Part shown: positions 18,834 through 26,490 of the stretch, piece by piece
How the letters are laid out: the number at the start of each line of letters is the position of its first letter
Position numbering within the stretch: the stretch's first letter is position 1
DNA from: a virus
IMG/VR virus record: IMGVR_UViG_3300020190_000109
Location: 1 to 44,347 of that record
DNA length: 44,347 bases
Reading direction: 5' to 3' (one strand)
Position numbers and translations under genes: made by a program
The notes under the pieces: generated by a model
Told to the model about the DNA's origin: nothing
Database searches by the model: none
Seen by the model: the letters and a program-made list of their open reading frames with translations, nothing else

Positions 18834-19304
18834 TTACTCAGCCTTACCAAACCGGTCAGCTAGAAGGTTGCCGTAAACGAACTTGCCACCTTCTGGCTCA
18901 ACCTGCACACTCTGACTCAGGACCTGCTTAGCGCCGACCTGATTGAAATTAACTCGGTTTTCTTCTGGGAGCTTATCCAGAAGGCCGAATAGTAGATCTG
19001 AAAGATTAGTCTCAGAACCACCCATCGAGAGCTTCTGCTCAAATCCGGCGTTACGGACTGCAGAGACGACTTCATCCACCAGTACAGGTGGAATACGGTC
19101 GCGCTTTGCAGCTTCGGCACGCTGGCTAAGCTTTAGCTCGTACTTTTCCTGAGCAGTTGCAGCAGCCTGATTAGCTAAAGCGTCACGCTCGTTCTTTAGA
19201 GCGGACTTTTCAGCCTGCTCCGCTTCAAGGGCGGAGACGGTCTGACTGAGCTTCTGCTCGAGCTCGGCAAGCCGAGCTTCGAGAGCCTCATTCTGTTCCG
19301 GCAT
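18834..19304 (-). CDS. Nested in-frame scaffold protein (internal start within the protease gene)
   Basis: Inside the protease gene an in-frame ATG at 19304 is preceded by GAGGAGGG (19319-19312) with a 7-base spacer, one of the best ribosome binding sites in the window. The product would be 156 residues beginning 'MPEQNEALEARLAELEQKL'. It has an N-terminal coiled coil and then a globular tail reaching the common stop. This is the arrangement of lambda C/Nu3 and Mu I/Z, where the scaffold is made from an internal start of the protease gene. The site lies exactly at the border between the accessory domains and the coiled coil. Expression as a separate product is inferred. Confidence 0.75.
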   Translation of the reverse strand: MPEQNEALEARLAELEQKLSQTVSALEAEQAEKSALKNERDALANQAAATAQEKYELKLSQRAEAAKRDRIPPVLVDEVVSAVRNAGFEQKLSMGGSETNLSDLLFGLLDKLPEENRVNFNQVGAKQVLSQSVQVEPEGGKFVYGNLLADRFGKAE

Positions 19305-21737
19305 GTGAATACCCTCCTCGTGGGTAGTGTGACTTGCCGAGGGGGTCTCCACCCCTGCAGCATCGGTGCTGAGCATCTGCTGTTGCTCAGCAGCTACTCC
19401 TTGACTCAGGGCCTCGACTAAGTAGGCTACGGCCCCTTGTGGGTGGTGGGGTGGCATGGGACGGTAATCACGAGTTTCACTACCGTTATTTCCCCTATCA
19501 CCCTGGTTGGAAAGCATCTCAGAACCCTGCGGTGCCCCCTTGACCTGTTCGCCATTGACATAGAGAGCGCTCAAATTAGCATCTGCCGAAGCAGTGTGCC
19601 TCTCTGAAACTTCAATGCCAAACTTGTTTGCTGCTGCACGAATACGGCGCATTGCAGATTCTTTTTCACCAGGAGTTAGATCCTTGGTCTGATTGAACCT
19701 AGCAAGAGCATTACGAACGTGAGACGCATCATGAATTGGAAGCTTACGCTTCTCAGGAACAGCAAACTGATCAGCATCTAGTGACTTACGGGCACGGTAG
19801 GTCAGCTGAGCAAGCTGCTCATCATTACGATCCATGAGCTCATCTTCAAAATCATCCATGAAGATTTCGTAATTGTTTGCACAGCAGTAGTCCATGCAAT
19901 CCATGTCGGACATTGAAGCTAAATCAAGGTCCATGTGCTTCATAGACAGCATCTCATTTGGCATCTTTTCCATGTGCCCAGTGTACCTCTCTTCAGAAAT
20001 TGACTCTTGTGATAGAGCTTGAAGTGTGGAAACCTTATGACCAACATATTCGTCAGTTGATTTTAGTTTACCATCTTCTTTGCGATAAATCTGAATTCGA
20101 GCAGCAGGATCATCTGGACTTCCTGTAATCTTTACAGGAATTCCTGGAACATTACCATTCTTGACAATGCCTACAACCTTACCCATTGCAGTACCGCCAG
20201 AAGATCCCCACTTAACCATTGAGCCTACGCCCATGGCGTACATTTCAGACTTGCTGTTGCTCATTTCCTGCTTCTTTTCTTCTTGACGCAAGATACCATC
20301 AACCCAAGACTTACCAGGATCTCCACCCCAGAGCAGCCAAGCAATTGCCCCACGGTCACCCTCAGCGGGGCTACCAGACTTGTTCTTTTCGTGGCGGGCA
20401 AAGAATGAACGCATGCGCCTGATAGTCTTTAAAGGGAGTGAAGAACCGTCTGCTAGATCTCGAGCGCGAGCTACCCCGCTACCAATACCTTGTTTTCCAG
20501 CTTCACGCGTATCTAGACCACCGCGGCCAAACTTCTTACGGAACTCAAGTCCACGCCGAGCAGCTGCACGAACACTCTGTGGTGGAACAAAGCCATCAGA
20601 CAGGCTTTCATGCATATCTGCCTCATATTCTTCTTCAGCTCGGAATGAAAGCTCTTCTTTAGCCGCACCCACCTCATAAGATAAGAACTCCTGATTCGAA
20701 AGCTTCATGAGATCTTCGTTAGACATACGGACAATCTTTTCGCCCATGGAAAGGTACTCAGGAAGCGCAGGAGGCTTCATTCCAGTACCGCTTTGATCAG
20801 GACGACCCTTTACAAGAATGCCATTCTTATAAACTGGGGTATCTGTAAAGATTGATGCTGTGAACTTCTGAGCAAGAGGCTTAAGATCTTCTTCCTGCTC
20901 CATCATGGAACACATCTGCTTCATGGCAAGCTTGAAGTCTTCTTCAGACATGCCATTTGAAAGATAAAGACCGTATGCTCCCTGGATACTGAGAGTCATA
21001 CGGTTTGAATAAGCTTCTTCGCTTTCTTCTGCACCCTGCTTCATGCTAAGGCACATTTCCTTCAGGCCCGGCATCATAGGCGCAGCAGATTCTTCAACAG
21101 CAAGCTTCTGCATATCGCCATGACGCTCATCATCACCCTTAGCAGCAAAAGGATTCTGGCTAAGCAGCTGAGACAGACCATCAAAGGCTAGTGACAGCCG
21201 CTGCAAGAATGTGGCCTGATCAGGCATTTCAGTAGTCTCCTTCATATTAAGCACAAAGAATTGCTCATCAGATACGTTATTGCTAAGCACCTGATTACGT
21301 GGAAGATCTGGTACAAATGGTGCATTTGTAAGTGATACTGCAGTTAGTACAGTACCAATTCTACCTTGCCCAAGTTTCTTTCCAGGGGCATTCCGGGTAA
21401 GTTCTGCAGAAGCGTAGCGGTACTTACCGTCACGAATTTCATTTACTACCGTTGGGTCTACGGTCTTGAAGATTCCAAACAGGATATCATTTTCTTGCTC
21501 AATCTTGGATAAGAATGCAGTTGCAGGTTCACCATCTGCTGCGCCAGCGTACCGCGCGTGGCCGTAACGTAAGTAAGGCTCGAAGCCCCATTCGTTCTTT
21601 TCAAAGTTACGCCTGATGTCGTCAAAGTCTTTTTGTGTAAACCAAACGTAGTCGTACGCCGGATGTTCCCAAGCACCCAGTCGGGCGATGGGAATCTTAA
21701 GCATGCTGCTTAATTCTTGTGTTTGCGTAAAACTCAT
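18834..21737 (-). CDS. Head maturation protease (Mu I-like) fused through extra domains to scaffold
   Basis: This is a 967-residue multi-domain protein. Residues 1-170 match the Mu protease I pattern: 'IARLGAW', 'FTQKDFDDIRRNFE', 'YGHARYAG' (H60), 'YRYASAEL' (S110) and 'AVSLTNAPFVPDL'. Residues about 385-480 contain the phage domain with 'VRAAARRGLEFRKKFGRGG', 'RARDLADG', 'SFFARHEKNK' and 'AIAWLLWGGDPGKSW'. Residues about 500-570 resemble the DUF2945/HVA1 type ('VKWGSSGGTAMGKVVGI', 'DDPAARIQIY'). Residues about 665-711 resemble a DUF6582-type segment ('LPIHDASHVRNALARF'). The last about 156 residues are a Glu/Ala/Leu/Gln coiled coil typical of scaffold. The protease should cleave the scaffold during head maturation. 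The fusion is much longer than Mu I (about 360 residues). Confidence 0.8.
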   Translation of the reverse strand: MSFTQTQELSSMLKIPIARLGAWEHPAYDYVWFTQKDFDDIRRNFEKNEWGFEPYLRYGHARYAGAADGEPATAFLSKIEQENDILFGIFKTVDPTVVNEIRDGKYRYASAELTRNAPGKKLGQGRIGTVLTAVSLTNAPFVPDLPRNQVLSNNVSDEQFFVLNMKETTEMPDQATFLQRLSLAFDGLSQLLSQNPFAAKGDDERHGDMQKLAVEESAAPMMPGLKEMCLSMKQGAEESEEAYSNRMTLSIQGAYGLYLSNGMSEEDFKLAMKQMCSMMEQEEDLKPLAQKFTASIFTDTPVYKNGILVKGRPDQSGTGMKPPALPEYLSMGEKIVRMSNEDLMKLSNQEFLSYEVGAAKEELSFRAEEEYEADMHESLSDGFVPPQSVRAAARRGLEFRKKFGRGGLDTREAGKQGIGSGVARARDLADGSSLPLKTIRRMRSFFARHEKNKSGSPAEGDRGAIAWLLWGGDPGKSWVDGILRQEEKKQEMSNSKSEMYAMGVGSMVKWGSSGGTAMGKVVGIVKNGNVPGIPVKITGSPDDPAARIQIYRKEDGKLKSTDEYVGHKVSTLQALSQESISEERYTGHMEKMPNEMLSMKHMDLDLASMSDMDCMDYCCANNYEIFMDDFEDELMDRNDEQLAQLTYRARKSLDADQFAVPEKRKLPIHDASHVRNALARFNQTKDLTPGEKESAMRRIRAAANKFGIEVSERHTASADANLSALYVNGEQVKGAPQGSEMLSNQGDRGNNGSETRDYRPMPPHHPQGAVAYLVEALSQGVAAEQQQMLSTDAAGVETPSASHTTHEEGIHMPEQNEALEARLAELEQKLSQTVSALEAEQAEKSALKNERDALANQAAATAQEKYELKLSQRAEAAKRDRIPPVLVDEVVSAVRNAGFEQKLSMGGSETNLSDLLFGLLDKLPEENRVNFNQVGAKQVLSQSVQVEPEGGKFVYGNLLADRFGKAE

Positions 21738-21845
21738 TTAATTCCTAAAGACTTTAAACTTTCTCTAGGGCGTACTTATCATACTCTAGCAGATCATATC
21801 TAGTTTGTGCAAATAATAGCTAGAAAATATTAAAGTTCCTAGATT

Positions 21846-21868
21846 GTGGGCCGGGATCACCGACCCAC
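21846..21868 (-). terminator. Stem-loop after the 132-aa membrane protein gene (weak terminator or attenuator)
   Basis: On the minus strand RNA, GUGGGUCGG pairs with CCGGCCCAC (9 bp including one U-G pair) around a 5-base loop, starting six bases after the stop of the upstream gene. The sequence after it is AT-rich but has no immediate T-run. The 136-base gap 21738-21873 otherwise holds AT-rich sequence with TATGAT-like boxes. A promoter for the protease-capsid transcript may lie there, but no clear -35/-10 pair is visible. Confidence 0.4.
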
Positions 21869-21873
21869 TCATA

Positions 21874-22272
21874 TTACTCCTGAGAGGTTGGGATAGACTT
21901 TATACGCTCAGCAAGTTTCTTTTCTAGTTGTACCATAACGACAGCTGCAATCTTCTTAGCTTCCTTTTTATTTTTTGCAGCATCAACGACACCAGCAGCA
22001 ATCAAGTCAGTTACTTCACGTAAATCTGGGTCATTTTCCTTTAGACCTGAGAGCTTAGCTTCAATAGACTCAAGCATTGGTAATGCGGCATCATCAAGCA
22101 CTGTCGGTGATTTACGAATTTTATCCATTAGATTTCGTACAAGCTGTGCAAGTAGTGGAAACAAGTATGTAGCTACGAGCATAGCCAAAAACCCTGCTAA
22201 CAGGCTTGCAGGATCAAACCCAAAAACTTTTAAAGCCGCTAATACAGGGTTTAAAACTCCATTCTCAAACAT
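21874..22272 (-). CDS. Small membrane protein, holin-like (inferred)
   Basis: This 132-residue protein has a hydrophobic N-terminal segment at about residues 20-45 ('ASLLAGFLAMLVATYLFPLL'), preceded by a second mildly hydrophobic stretch ('VLAALKVFGF'). A long charged helical tail follows, rich in Lys, Glu and Ala, ending 'LAERIKSIPTSQE'. One or two membrane segments with a charged cytoplasmic tail are common in phage holins. The gene neighbours another small membrane protein 12 bases upstream. No endolysin is seen next to it and no family signature is visible, so holin is only one option. A virion membrane or ejection protein would also fit. Confidence 0.45.
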   Translation of the reverse strand: MFENGVLNPVLAALKVFGFDPASLLAGFLAMLVATYLFPLLAQLVRNLMDKIRKSPTVLDDAALPMLESIEAKLSGLKENDPDLREVTDLIAAGVVDAAKNKKEAKKIAAVVMVQLEKKLAERIKSIPTSQE

Positions 22273-22284
22273 AATCCTTTCTCC

Positions 22285-22722
22285 TTAGTGGCCTAGACCA
22301 CCAATATTTTGAACTGGTAACCCCACTTTCTGAAGAAGTACTGATAGTAAAACAAGTAAAACAACCTGAATCATACTTCCCATCAAAAACTGTTTCCAAC
22401 CAAAAGCTAGTTGCTTTTTATCAGTAAAAAAGGTTTTTGCAAGCTGTAAAGTTTCAGTATAATCTTCTTGATATTTTTTTACGGATTCAATGTCTTTACG
22501 AAGTTGGCCTAGTTCACCTTCGTGTACAACAGCAACTGTTTTTAATCCACCACGACCGTCGCCATTACCATTAATAGATTTCAAAACGTAGTCTAAACCA
22601 GTCTTCAAATCGTCTTGGCGCTCTTCCATATTTTCTGTAATTTGCAAGATACGCTCAATTTGGCGTCCTTGCTCAATTGTCATTTGTAAAAGAGTCTTAT
22701 TAAGAGGATTATCGTCGTTCAT
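22285..22722 (-). CDS. Small protein with coiled coil and C-terminal transmembrane segment
   Basis: In this 145-residue protein, residues about 5-45 are amphipathic and polar ('MTIEQGRQIERILQITENM'). A 'NGNGDGRGG' hinge follows, then a second helix. A single strong membrane span lies at about 113-132 ('MGSMIQVVLLVLLSVLLQ'). This layout (coiled coil plus C-terminal membrane anchor) is seen in XhlA-type and other lysis or antiholin accessory proteins. The start overlaps the end of the upstream 64-aa gene by 14 bases. With the adjacent 132-aa membrane protein it may form a lysis pair. That pairing is inferred from adjacency, not from recognised families. Confidence 0.45.
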   Translation of the reverse strand: MNDDNPLNKTLLQMTIEQGRQIERILQITENMEERQDDLKTGLDYVLKSINGNGDGRGGLKTVAVVHEGELGQLRKDIESVKKYQEDYTETLQLAKTFFTDKKQLAFGWKQFLMGSMIQVVLLVLLSVLLQKVGLPVQNIGGLGH

Positions 22723-22903
22723 GACCCACCTCTTCTGAAACCTCTAATCCAAGATCTTCAGCCAGAATGGGGCCATCAGTTTTTACTTTCTTAGAACGTT
22801 TACGTCTGGTTCTTGGCAAAGCTTCATCAATCTTTTTTGCAACAAGGCTTAGTTGCTCTTGTGCAATTTTTATAAGTTCTTCAGAACTTTCTTCAGAAGT
22901 CAT
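22709..22903 (-). CDS. Small charged protein, unknown
   Basis: This 64-residue protein starts at ATG 22903, directly behind GGAGGAGGG. An earlier ATG at 22918 lies before that ribosome binding site and is less likely. The N-terminal half is acidic and helical ('EESSEELIKIAQEQLSLVAKK'), the middle is strongly basic ('PRTRRKRSKKVK'), and the end is acidic again. No membrane segment or family is recognised. It overlaps the next gene by 14 bases and closely follows a BppU-like gene. The basic patch could bind nucleic acid or an acidic partner, but there is no direct evidence. Confidence 0.5.
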   Translation of the reverse strand: MTSEESSEELIKIAQEQLSLVAKKIDEALPRTRRKRSKKVKTDGPILAEDLGLEVSEEVGHERR

Positions 22904-22904
22904 A

Positions 22905-23231
22905 CTACCCTCCTCCAAGGGTTGGGAATATATTGACCTTCATCTGAGAAATAGTTTGAGAACTACCATCTGACAAAATTAGTTCTAATTCAGCATCAAG
23001 ACCGTTTTGTGCAATGTCAGTATCGCCAGGTTCCCAGCTAAAGTCACATCTACCTTCAGTGGGTGAACCAACTGGAACACAAGCTCTGCGAATAAGTACT
23101 AATCCAGTTTCTTTGTCACCTACTACAAAGTTCACAGTTTTATTAGTTAGGTCAAAGACAACACCGTTTGCACGGATATTAAAACGGATTGAGGGCTTGG
23201 TTCGATACTGGCCAATTTCGATAACGACCAT
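22905..23231 (-). CDS. BppU N-terminal-like small structural protein
   Basis: This 108-residue protein resembles the N-terminal domain of BppU-type baseplate upper proteins. 'KPSIRFNIRANGVVFDLTNKTVNFVV' matches 'i.f.v..nG...dLtg.tv.f', followed by 'CDFSWEPGDTDIAQNGLDAELEL' (the 'G.v.y.w...Dt...G.Y..e..l' pattern) and a final strand. In lactococcal phages this domain anchors receptor-binding proteins to the baseplate. Here it is free-standing. The ATG follows GAGG and lies five bases after the stop of the 58-aa gene. Codons are A/T-rich like its neighbours. Confidence 0.6.
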   Translation of the reverse strand: MVVIEIGQYRTKPSIRFNIRANGVVFDLTNKTVNFVVGDKETGLVLIRRACVPVGSPTEGRCDFSWEPGDTDIAQNGLDAELELILSDGSSQTISQMKVNIFPTLGGG

Positions 23232-23236
23232 CAGAC

Positions 23237-23413
23237 CTATTCCTCAACAAACTCTACGTCTACACTAAACACGTCTTGTAGGGTTGCTACATCTACAGCA
23301 AACTGCTGTGTGCTAGCTTCAACATCAATAGGCATAAGAATATCTTCAGCAGGGCGGGGCTGCGACCTTACCCATATGCCTTTTGTAAACAATGCCAATA
23401 AATCTACTGGCAT
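23237..23413 (-). CDS. Small 58-aa protein, unknown
   Basis: A short reading frame fills the gap between two genes. The ATG at 23413 directly abuts the TAA of the upstream gene (TAAATG), and the TAG at 23239-23237 is five bases before the next start. The protein begins 'MPVDLLALFTKGIWVRSQP' and ends acidic ('DVFSVDVEFVEE'). The tight packing on both sides and the absence of any other use for the 180 bases support a real gene. No domain is recognised. It may belong to the same small structural cluster as the BppU-like gene. Confidence 0.6.
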   Translation of the reverse strand: MPVDLLALFTKGIWVRSQPRPAEDILMPIDVEASTQQFAVDVATLQDVFSVDVEFVEE

Positions 23414-23902
23414 TTAGTTACCACCGTACCTTATAACGTCACCATTTGAATCGGTATCAATATTGATTTGGTACTGCTCTTGTAAATTCACAAGGCTCCA
23501 ATCTGGTGCGCTGTCCTTTTTAATATCAACCTGAATCACACTTGGATTTACAGGGTTGTTAGCTGTTCTACGCTGGTTCTTTTCTTTGAGACCTTGCACT
23601 TCTGTTTTAAGATTTTGAATACTGTTGTCAATTACTTCTAGATCTGCAGAAATACTGGATGTTCGTGTATCAACAATACTAAAAGCTCGTCTAACGGGTG
23701 TGCCTCCGTTATCCCAAATAATTACAAAGTCTGAGTTATCGTCTAAATCAAGATTTACACCGTAAGTACCGCCACCAAGATCTATAACTCCTAGTATTGT
23801 ACGCGGAGCTACTTCTACACCCAGATTATTCTTGACTGTATAGCCAACTGTAGTCAGCCCCGCTTGGGAGCTGCCCAGAAGCCCAGCCAGAAATACTCTC
23901 AT
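23414..23902 (-). CDS. Hypothetical structural protein with beta domain and short coiled coil
   Basis: This 162-residue protein begins at ATG 23902. The first 80 residues are beta-rich ('LTTVGYTVKNNLGVEVAPRT', 'GGTYGVNLDLDDNSDFVIIWDNG') and look like an immunoglobulin-like domain. It resembles the small domain common in phage virion proteins that binds fibres or the baseplate. A coiled-coil segment follows ('IDNSIQNLKTEVQGLKEKNQ'), then a polar C-terminus. It heads a run of small genes after the strong terminator of the fibre gene. A fibre or head-fibre accessory role is plausible, but no family is certain. Confidence 0.5.
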   Translation of the reverse strand: MRVFLAGLLGSSQAGLTTVGYTVKNNLGVEVAPRTILGVIDLGGGTYGVNLDLDDNSDFVIIWDNGGTPVRRAFSIVDTRTSSISADLEVIDNSIQNLKTEVQGLKEKNQRRTANNPVNPSVIQVDIKKDSAPDWSLVNLQEQYQINIDTDSNGDVIRYGGN

Positions 23903-23950
23903 TATGTTAGATTCCTTTTCCCATAATAACCTAGAAAAGGTAAATAAGCC

Positions 23951-23976
23951 TATATAGATAGTATCAGATATCTAGG
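23951..23976 (-). promoter_or_regulatory. Possible promoter/operator upstream of the small-gene operon
   Basis: Between the fibre-gene terminator and the 162-aa gene lies a TATATAGATAGTATC element with an adjacent AGATATCT palindrome (23968-23975). On the minus strand it reads GATACTATCTATATA, closely related to the element at 9836-9855. Its place just after a terminator and about 50-70 bases before a gene start fits a promoter or operator. Confidence 0.4.
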
Positions 23977-23977
23977 T

Positions 23978-24009
23978 AAAAGAGAGGGGGTAGGGTTACC
24001 CCTACCCCC
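23978..24009 (-). terminator. Rho-independent terminator after the fibre repeat gene
   Basis: A perfect 10-bp GC-rich stem (GGGGGTAGGG at 23986-23995, CCCTACCCCC at 24000-24009) has a 4-base loop. On the minus strand it is followed by TCTCTTTTA. It begins about 17 bases after the fibre gene stop and separates it from the downstream small-gene operon. Confidence 0.85.
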
Positions 24010-24025
24010 TCCGTGTTATCTAGGC

Positions 24026-25696
24026 TTAGACGTTACCGGTGAAAGGAAGTGACAGGTAGCCGAGCTTCATGCCTGCAACTAGGTCAGCAGCGCGGACCTT
24101 GATGGAGGTAGAAGTGGCGTTGTTGTTGCCGATTTCGAAGTAGAAGCCGTCGTTGTTGGGTGAAGCAACGGTGCCGCTGTCGGGAAGCTGGAAGTCGGTG
24201 TCGACGAATACGATCAGGTTACCAACACCAACCTTGAAGGAAGGAACGGTGAGGGTTACGAGACCGTCGACTGCACCGCTGATATCGTCGGCGAGGATGG
24301 TGTAGCTGTTACGGCCAACCTTCCAATCGTTAACGGCATCAACAGCTGCATCTAAGTCAGCAAGTGCGCCCTGGACATCAGCAGCATCGATTACGGCTAG
24401 GTTGGTATCATCGAAGCTGATAGCGGTAGCAGCATGTGCACCTTCAGCATCGGTGATGTGGGCGTAGAGGGCGGCATCTAGGTCAGCAATGGCGTTCTGT
24501 ACTTCAGAGGCATCAACGTACTGGAGACCAGCATCGTTGAAGCTGATTGCTGTAGCAGCATGGGCGCCTTCGGCATCAGTGATGTGAGCATAAAGAGCAG
24601 CGTCGAGGTCAGCAATAGCATTCTGAACTTCATCAGCGTCAACATACTGTAGACCGGCATCAGCAAAGCTGATTGCGGTTGCAGCGTGTGCACCAACAGC
24701 CTGATCCTTGTGAGCCTGTAGAGCAACGTCTAGATCAGCGATGGCTTCCTGAACGTCATCAGCATCAGTGTTGTCCAGACCAGCAGCAGCAAAGCTGATG
24801 GCGCTAGCATCGTGAGCATCGGTGGCGTTGGTGATGTGGGCATTGAGGGCTGCATCGAGGTCAGCAATTGCTTCCTGAACATCATCAGCGTCGGTGTGAG
24901 CGAGACCAGCAGCAATGAAGCTGATTGCAGAGGCGTCGTGAGCGTCAACAGCGTCATCTAAGTGGTCCTGTAGAGCGCTACCGGCTGAACCTAAAGATGC
25001 AGCTAGTGCATCTAGAGCATCAGCAACGGTTGTGGGATCTGGATCTTCCCAGTCAGCAGCAACGGCAGGGGTGTAAGCAACGGAACCAGTGATGGTGCCG
25101 GAAGCGTTGATGTCAACAACGGCTAGATCGTTAACTTGGAGGTCAACGAGTGCACCCAGGCTGACGCCGTCAGCCTGAACGAAAGAGGCAAGGAACTTGT
25201 CGTTGGCTTCATCCCAGACTAGACCAGCGAAGTCACGCTTGGCGCCAGCAGCTGCAACGTTACCACGTTCAATTACGAAACCAGCATAACCGCTGGGTAG
25301 AGCAACACCAGCAGCGTTGAGGTCAGCGCGGTTGAGCTGGATTAGCTTGTCAGCGATTTCAACAACGGTGGAGTTAACGGTGGTGGTAGTGCCGTTGACG
25401 GTCAGGTCACCGGTGATTACAACGTTGTTTGAGAAGGTACGGTTACCGGCAATGGTAGCCTTGAGGTCTAGACCGTTAGCGCCAACTTCTAGAGCATTAG
25501 CAGAAGCTAGCTTGATACCAAGAGCGTTGGTAGCAATTTCTAGACCCTTGTTAGCTGCTAGGTTTAGCTTGAGGTCATTGTTGACGCCGTCGAGAACGAT
25601 TGCACCACCGGAATTAACAACATCAGCATTGAACAGTGAAGCCTTTACGCTATTAGCGCGTAAAGACTTATAAGCAAACGCCTGATTAAGAGACAT
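24026..25696 (-). CDS. Fibre-like virion protein with five 42-residue repeats
   Basis: The start is ATG at 25696, behind GGGGAGGAG, giving 556 residues beginning 'MSLNQAFAYKSLRANSVK'. Residues about 90-120 have the phage fibre signature 'VVITGDLTVNGTTTTVNST', common in fibres of T4-like marine phages. Five tandem 42-residue units follow (see repeat feature), each with 'A.AISF..AGL..' and 'DVQ.AIADLDAAL.AH'. The C-terminal domain is beta-rich, ending 'MKLGYLSLPFTGNV'. The repeats probably build a trimeric shaft. DNA is clearly GC-richer than neighbouring genes, with G/C-ending codons like the capsid gene, suggesting high expression. It is its own transcript, between a leader of about 160 bases and a strong terminator. 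Confidence 0.72.
   Translation of the reverse strand: MSLNQAFAYKSLRANSVKASLFNADVVNSGGAIVLDGVNNDLKLNLAANKGLEIATNALGIKLASANALEVGANGLDLKATIAGNRTFSNNVVITGDLTVNGTTTTVNSTVVEIADKLIQLNRADLNAAGVALPSGYAGFVIERGNVAAAGAKRDFAGLVWDEANDKFLASFVQADGVSLGALVDLQVNDLAVVDINASGTITGSVAYTPAVAADWEDPDPTTVADALDALAASLGSAGSALQDHLDDAVDAHDASAISFIAAGLAHTDADDVQEAIADLDAALNAHITNATDAHDASAISFAAAGLDNTDADDVQEAIADLDVALQAHKDQAVGAHAATAISFADAGLQYVDADEVQNAIADLDAALYAHITDAEGAHAATAISFNDAGLQYVDASEVQNAIADLDAALYAHITDAEGAHAATAISFDDTNLAVIDAADVQGALADLDAAVDAVNDWKVGRNSYTILADDISGAVDGLVTLTVPSFKVGVGNLIVFVDTDFQLPDSGTVASPNNDGFYFEIGNNNATSTSIKVRAADLVAGMKLGYLSLPFTGNV
24317..24943 (-). repeat. Five tandem 126-bp coding repeats in the fibre gene
   Basis: Five in-frame units of 42 codons encode 'AHDASAISF' or 'AHAATAISF' starts and 'EVQNAIADLDAALYAHITD'-type ends. 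Units 3 and 4 are nearly identical in protein and units 1 and 2 are close to each other. A degenerate sixth copy may precede unit 1. The array is protein-driven, because synonymous codon differences separate the units. Confidence 0.85.
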
Positions 25697-25854
25697 TTGT
25701 TTATTCTCCTCCCCTTTACGGGATTTAAGCGGGCAAGATTTGAACACCCACCCGGGTGATCGACTCTAATTATTCTAAGTGTACAACTATCATGACATAG
25801 AACTTTGCCTAGATCTAAACAAAATTCTACACCATAATTGGTTATCTGGCTTAG
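25697..25854 (-). promoter_or_regulatory. Leader/promoter region of the fibre repeat gene
   Basis: This 158-base gap contains no convincing gene. It holds a CACCCGGGTG palindrome near 25748-25757 and AT-rich boxes (TAGAAT-like near 25775 on the minus strand), consistent with a dedicated promoter for the highly expressed fibre gene. The -35/-10 assignment is uncertain. Confidence 0.35.
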
Positions 25855-26220
25855 TTATCCCGGATCTATCGCGCTAGAAAGAGGAAAAGGTAATGCAAGT
25901 ATCTCAAAGGTTTCTCCGCCTTCTGTAGGGTCAGTTAGACGGATATGCGTACTGTCTAGTTCAATATAGGATTCACCAAGCACCTGCTTTACCGTGTTAC
26001 CCCAGAAAATCAAACTGTTTGTACCAGGGGTGTAAGCTACCCCCTGCTCTGACAAATCAATGTCTGTAACCCCTGCAGGCATGCTCTGGACATAAAACCG
26101 CTTTGGGGTAGCCGACCGGGTATTGACCAAATCGGTTTCAAGAGTAGTTACCCGTTCCAGGAGCTGTGCGATGACTTCATCGTAATCTGGAATGAACGGA
26201 ATATTGATACTTGGTGCCAT
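25855..26220 (-). CDS. Small fibre/structural protein with beta-sandwich pattern
   Basis: This 121-residue protein has an N-terminal coiled-coil helix ('DEVIAQLLERVTTLETDLV'). A beta domain follows, with 'FYVQSMPAGVTDIDLSEQG', 'YTPGTNSLIFWGNTVKQVLG' and 'YIELDSTHIRLTDPTEGGE'. The second half matches the pattern of a common small domain in phage fibres and virion proteins ('Y..G.n.L.V..nG....g.dY.e....i.f......Gd.i.i'). A trimerising stalk plus head domain is likely. It lies in the fibre gene cluster, the last gene before the strongly expressed fibre gene. Confidence 0.6.
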   Translation of the reverse strand: MAPSINIPFIPDYDEVIAQLLERVTTLETDLVNTRSATPKRFYVQSMPAGVTDIDLSEQGVAYTPGTNSLIFWGNTVKQVLGESYIELDSTHIRLTDPTEGGETFEILALPFPLSSAIDPG

Positions 26221-26238
26221 GTATTACGAACCTTATTT

Positions 26239-26490
26239 CTAACCTGGTTCTGCGTTTGCCTTGCGAGCTGCATGATCTTTCATAACAGTATCGCGCAGCT
26301 CAAGCTGGTTTGCAAATACTGGTAATAAATCTAGTTTTGCGTGTTCGCATAGTGCTTTTACTTGTAGCATAAGAGCTTTAATTTGCTCGTTAGAATCAAA
26401 TCTACTAGCAGTTTCTTCCGATACTTCAGAGTAGGTATTAGTATTAGTAATCCACACAAAATTTTTAGATTTATCTAATTTCTTTAACAT
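26239..26490 (-). CDS. Hypothetical small protein in the fibre cluster
   Basis: This 83-residue protein overlaps the 3' end of the preceding gene by 20 bases. It has a short N-terminal beta segment ('KNFVWITNTNTYSEV') and then a helical charged body ('EQIKALMLQVKALCEHAKL', 'QLELRDTVMKDHAARK'). The shape is reminiscent of small fibre assembly or chaperone proteins found beside fibre genes, but no family is recognised. Cys and charged residues are scattered. Role unknown. Confidence 0.45.
   Translation of the reverse strand: MLKKLDKSKNFVWITNTNTYSEVSEETASRFDSNEQIKALMLQVKALCEHAKLDLLPVFANQLELRDTVMKDHAARKANAEPG

Noticed and set aside
24317-24943. Regularly spaced repeats that could suggest a CRISPR array
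   Set aside because: The 126-bp units are in-frame coding repeats with conserved protein sequence, and there are no short repeats separated by unique spacers.
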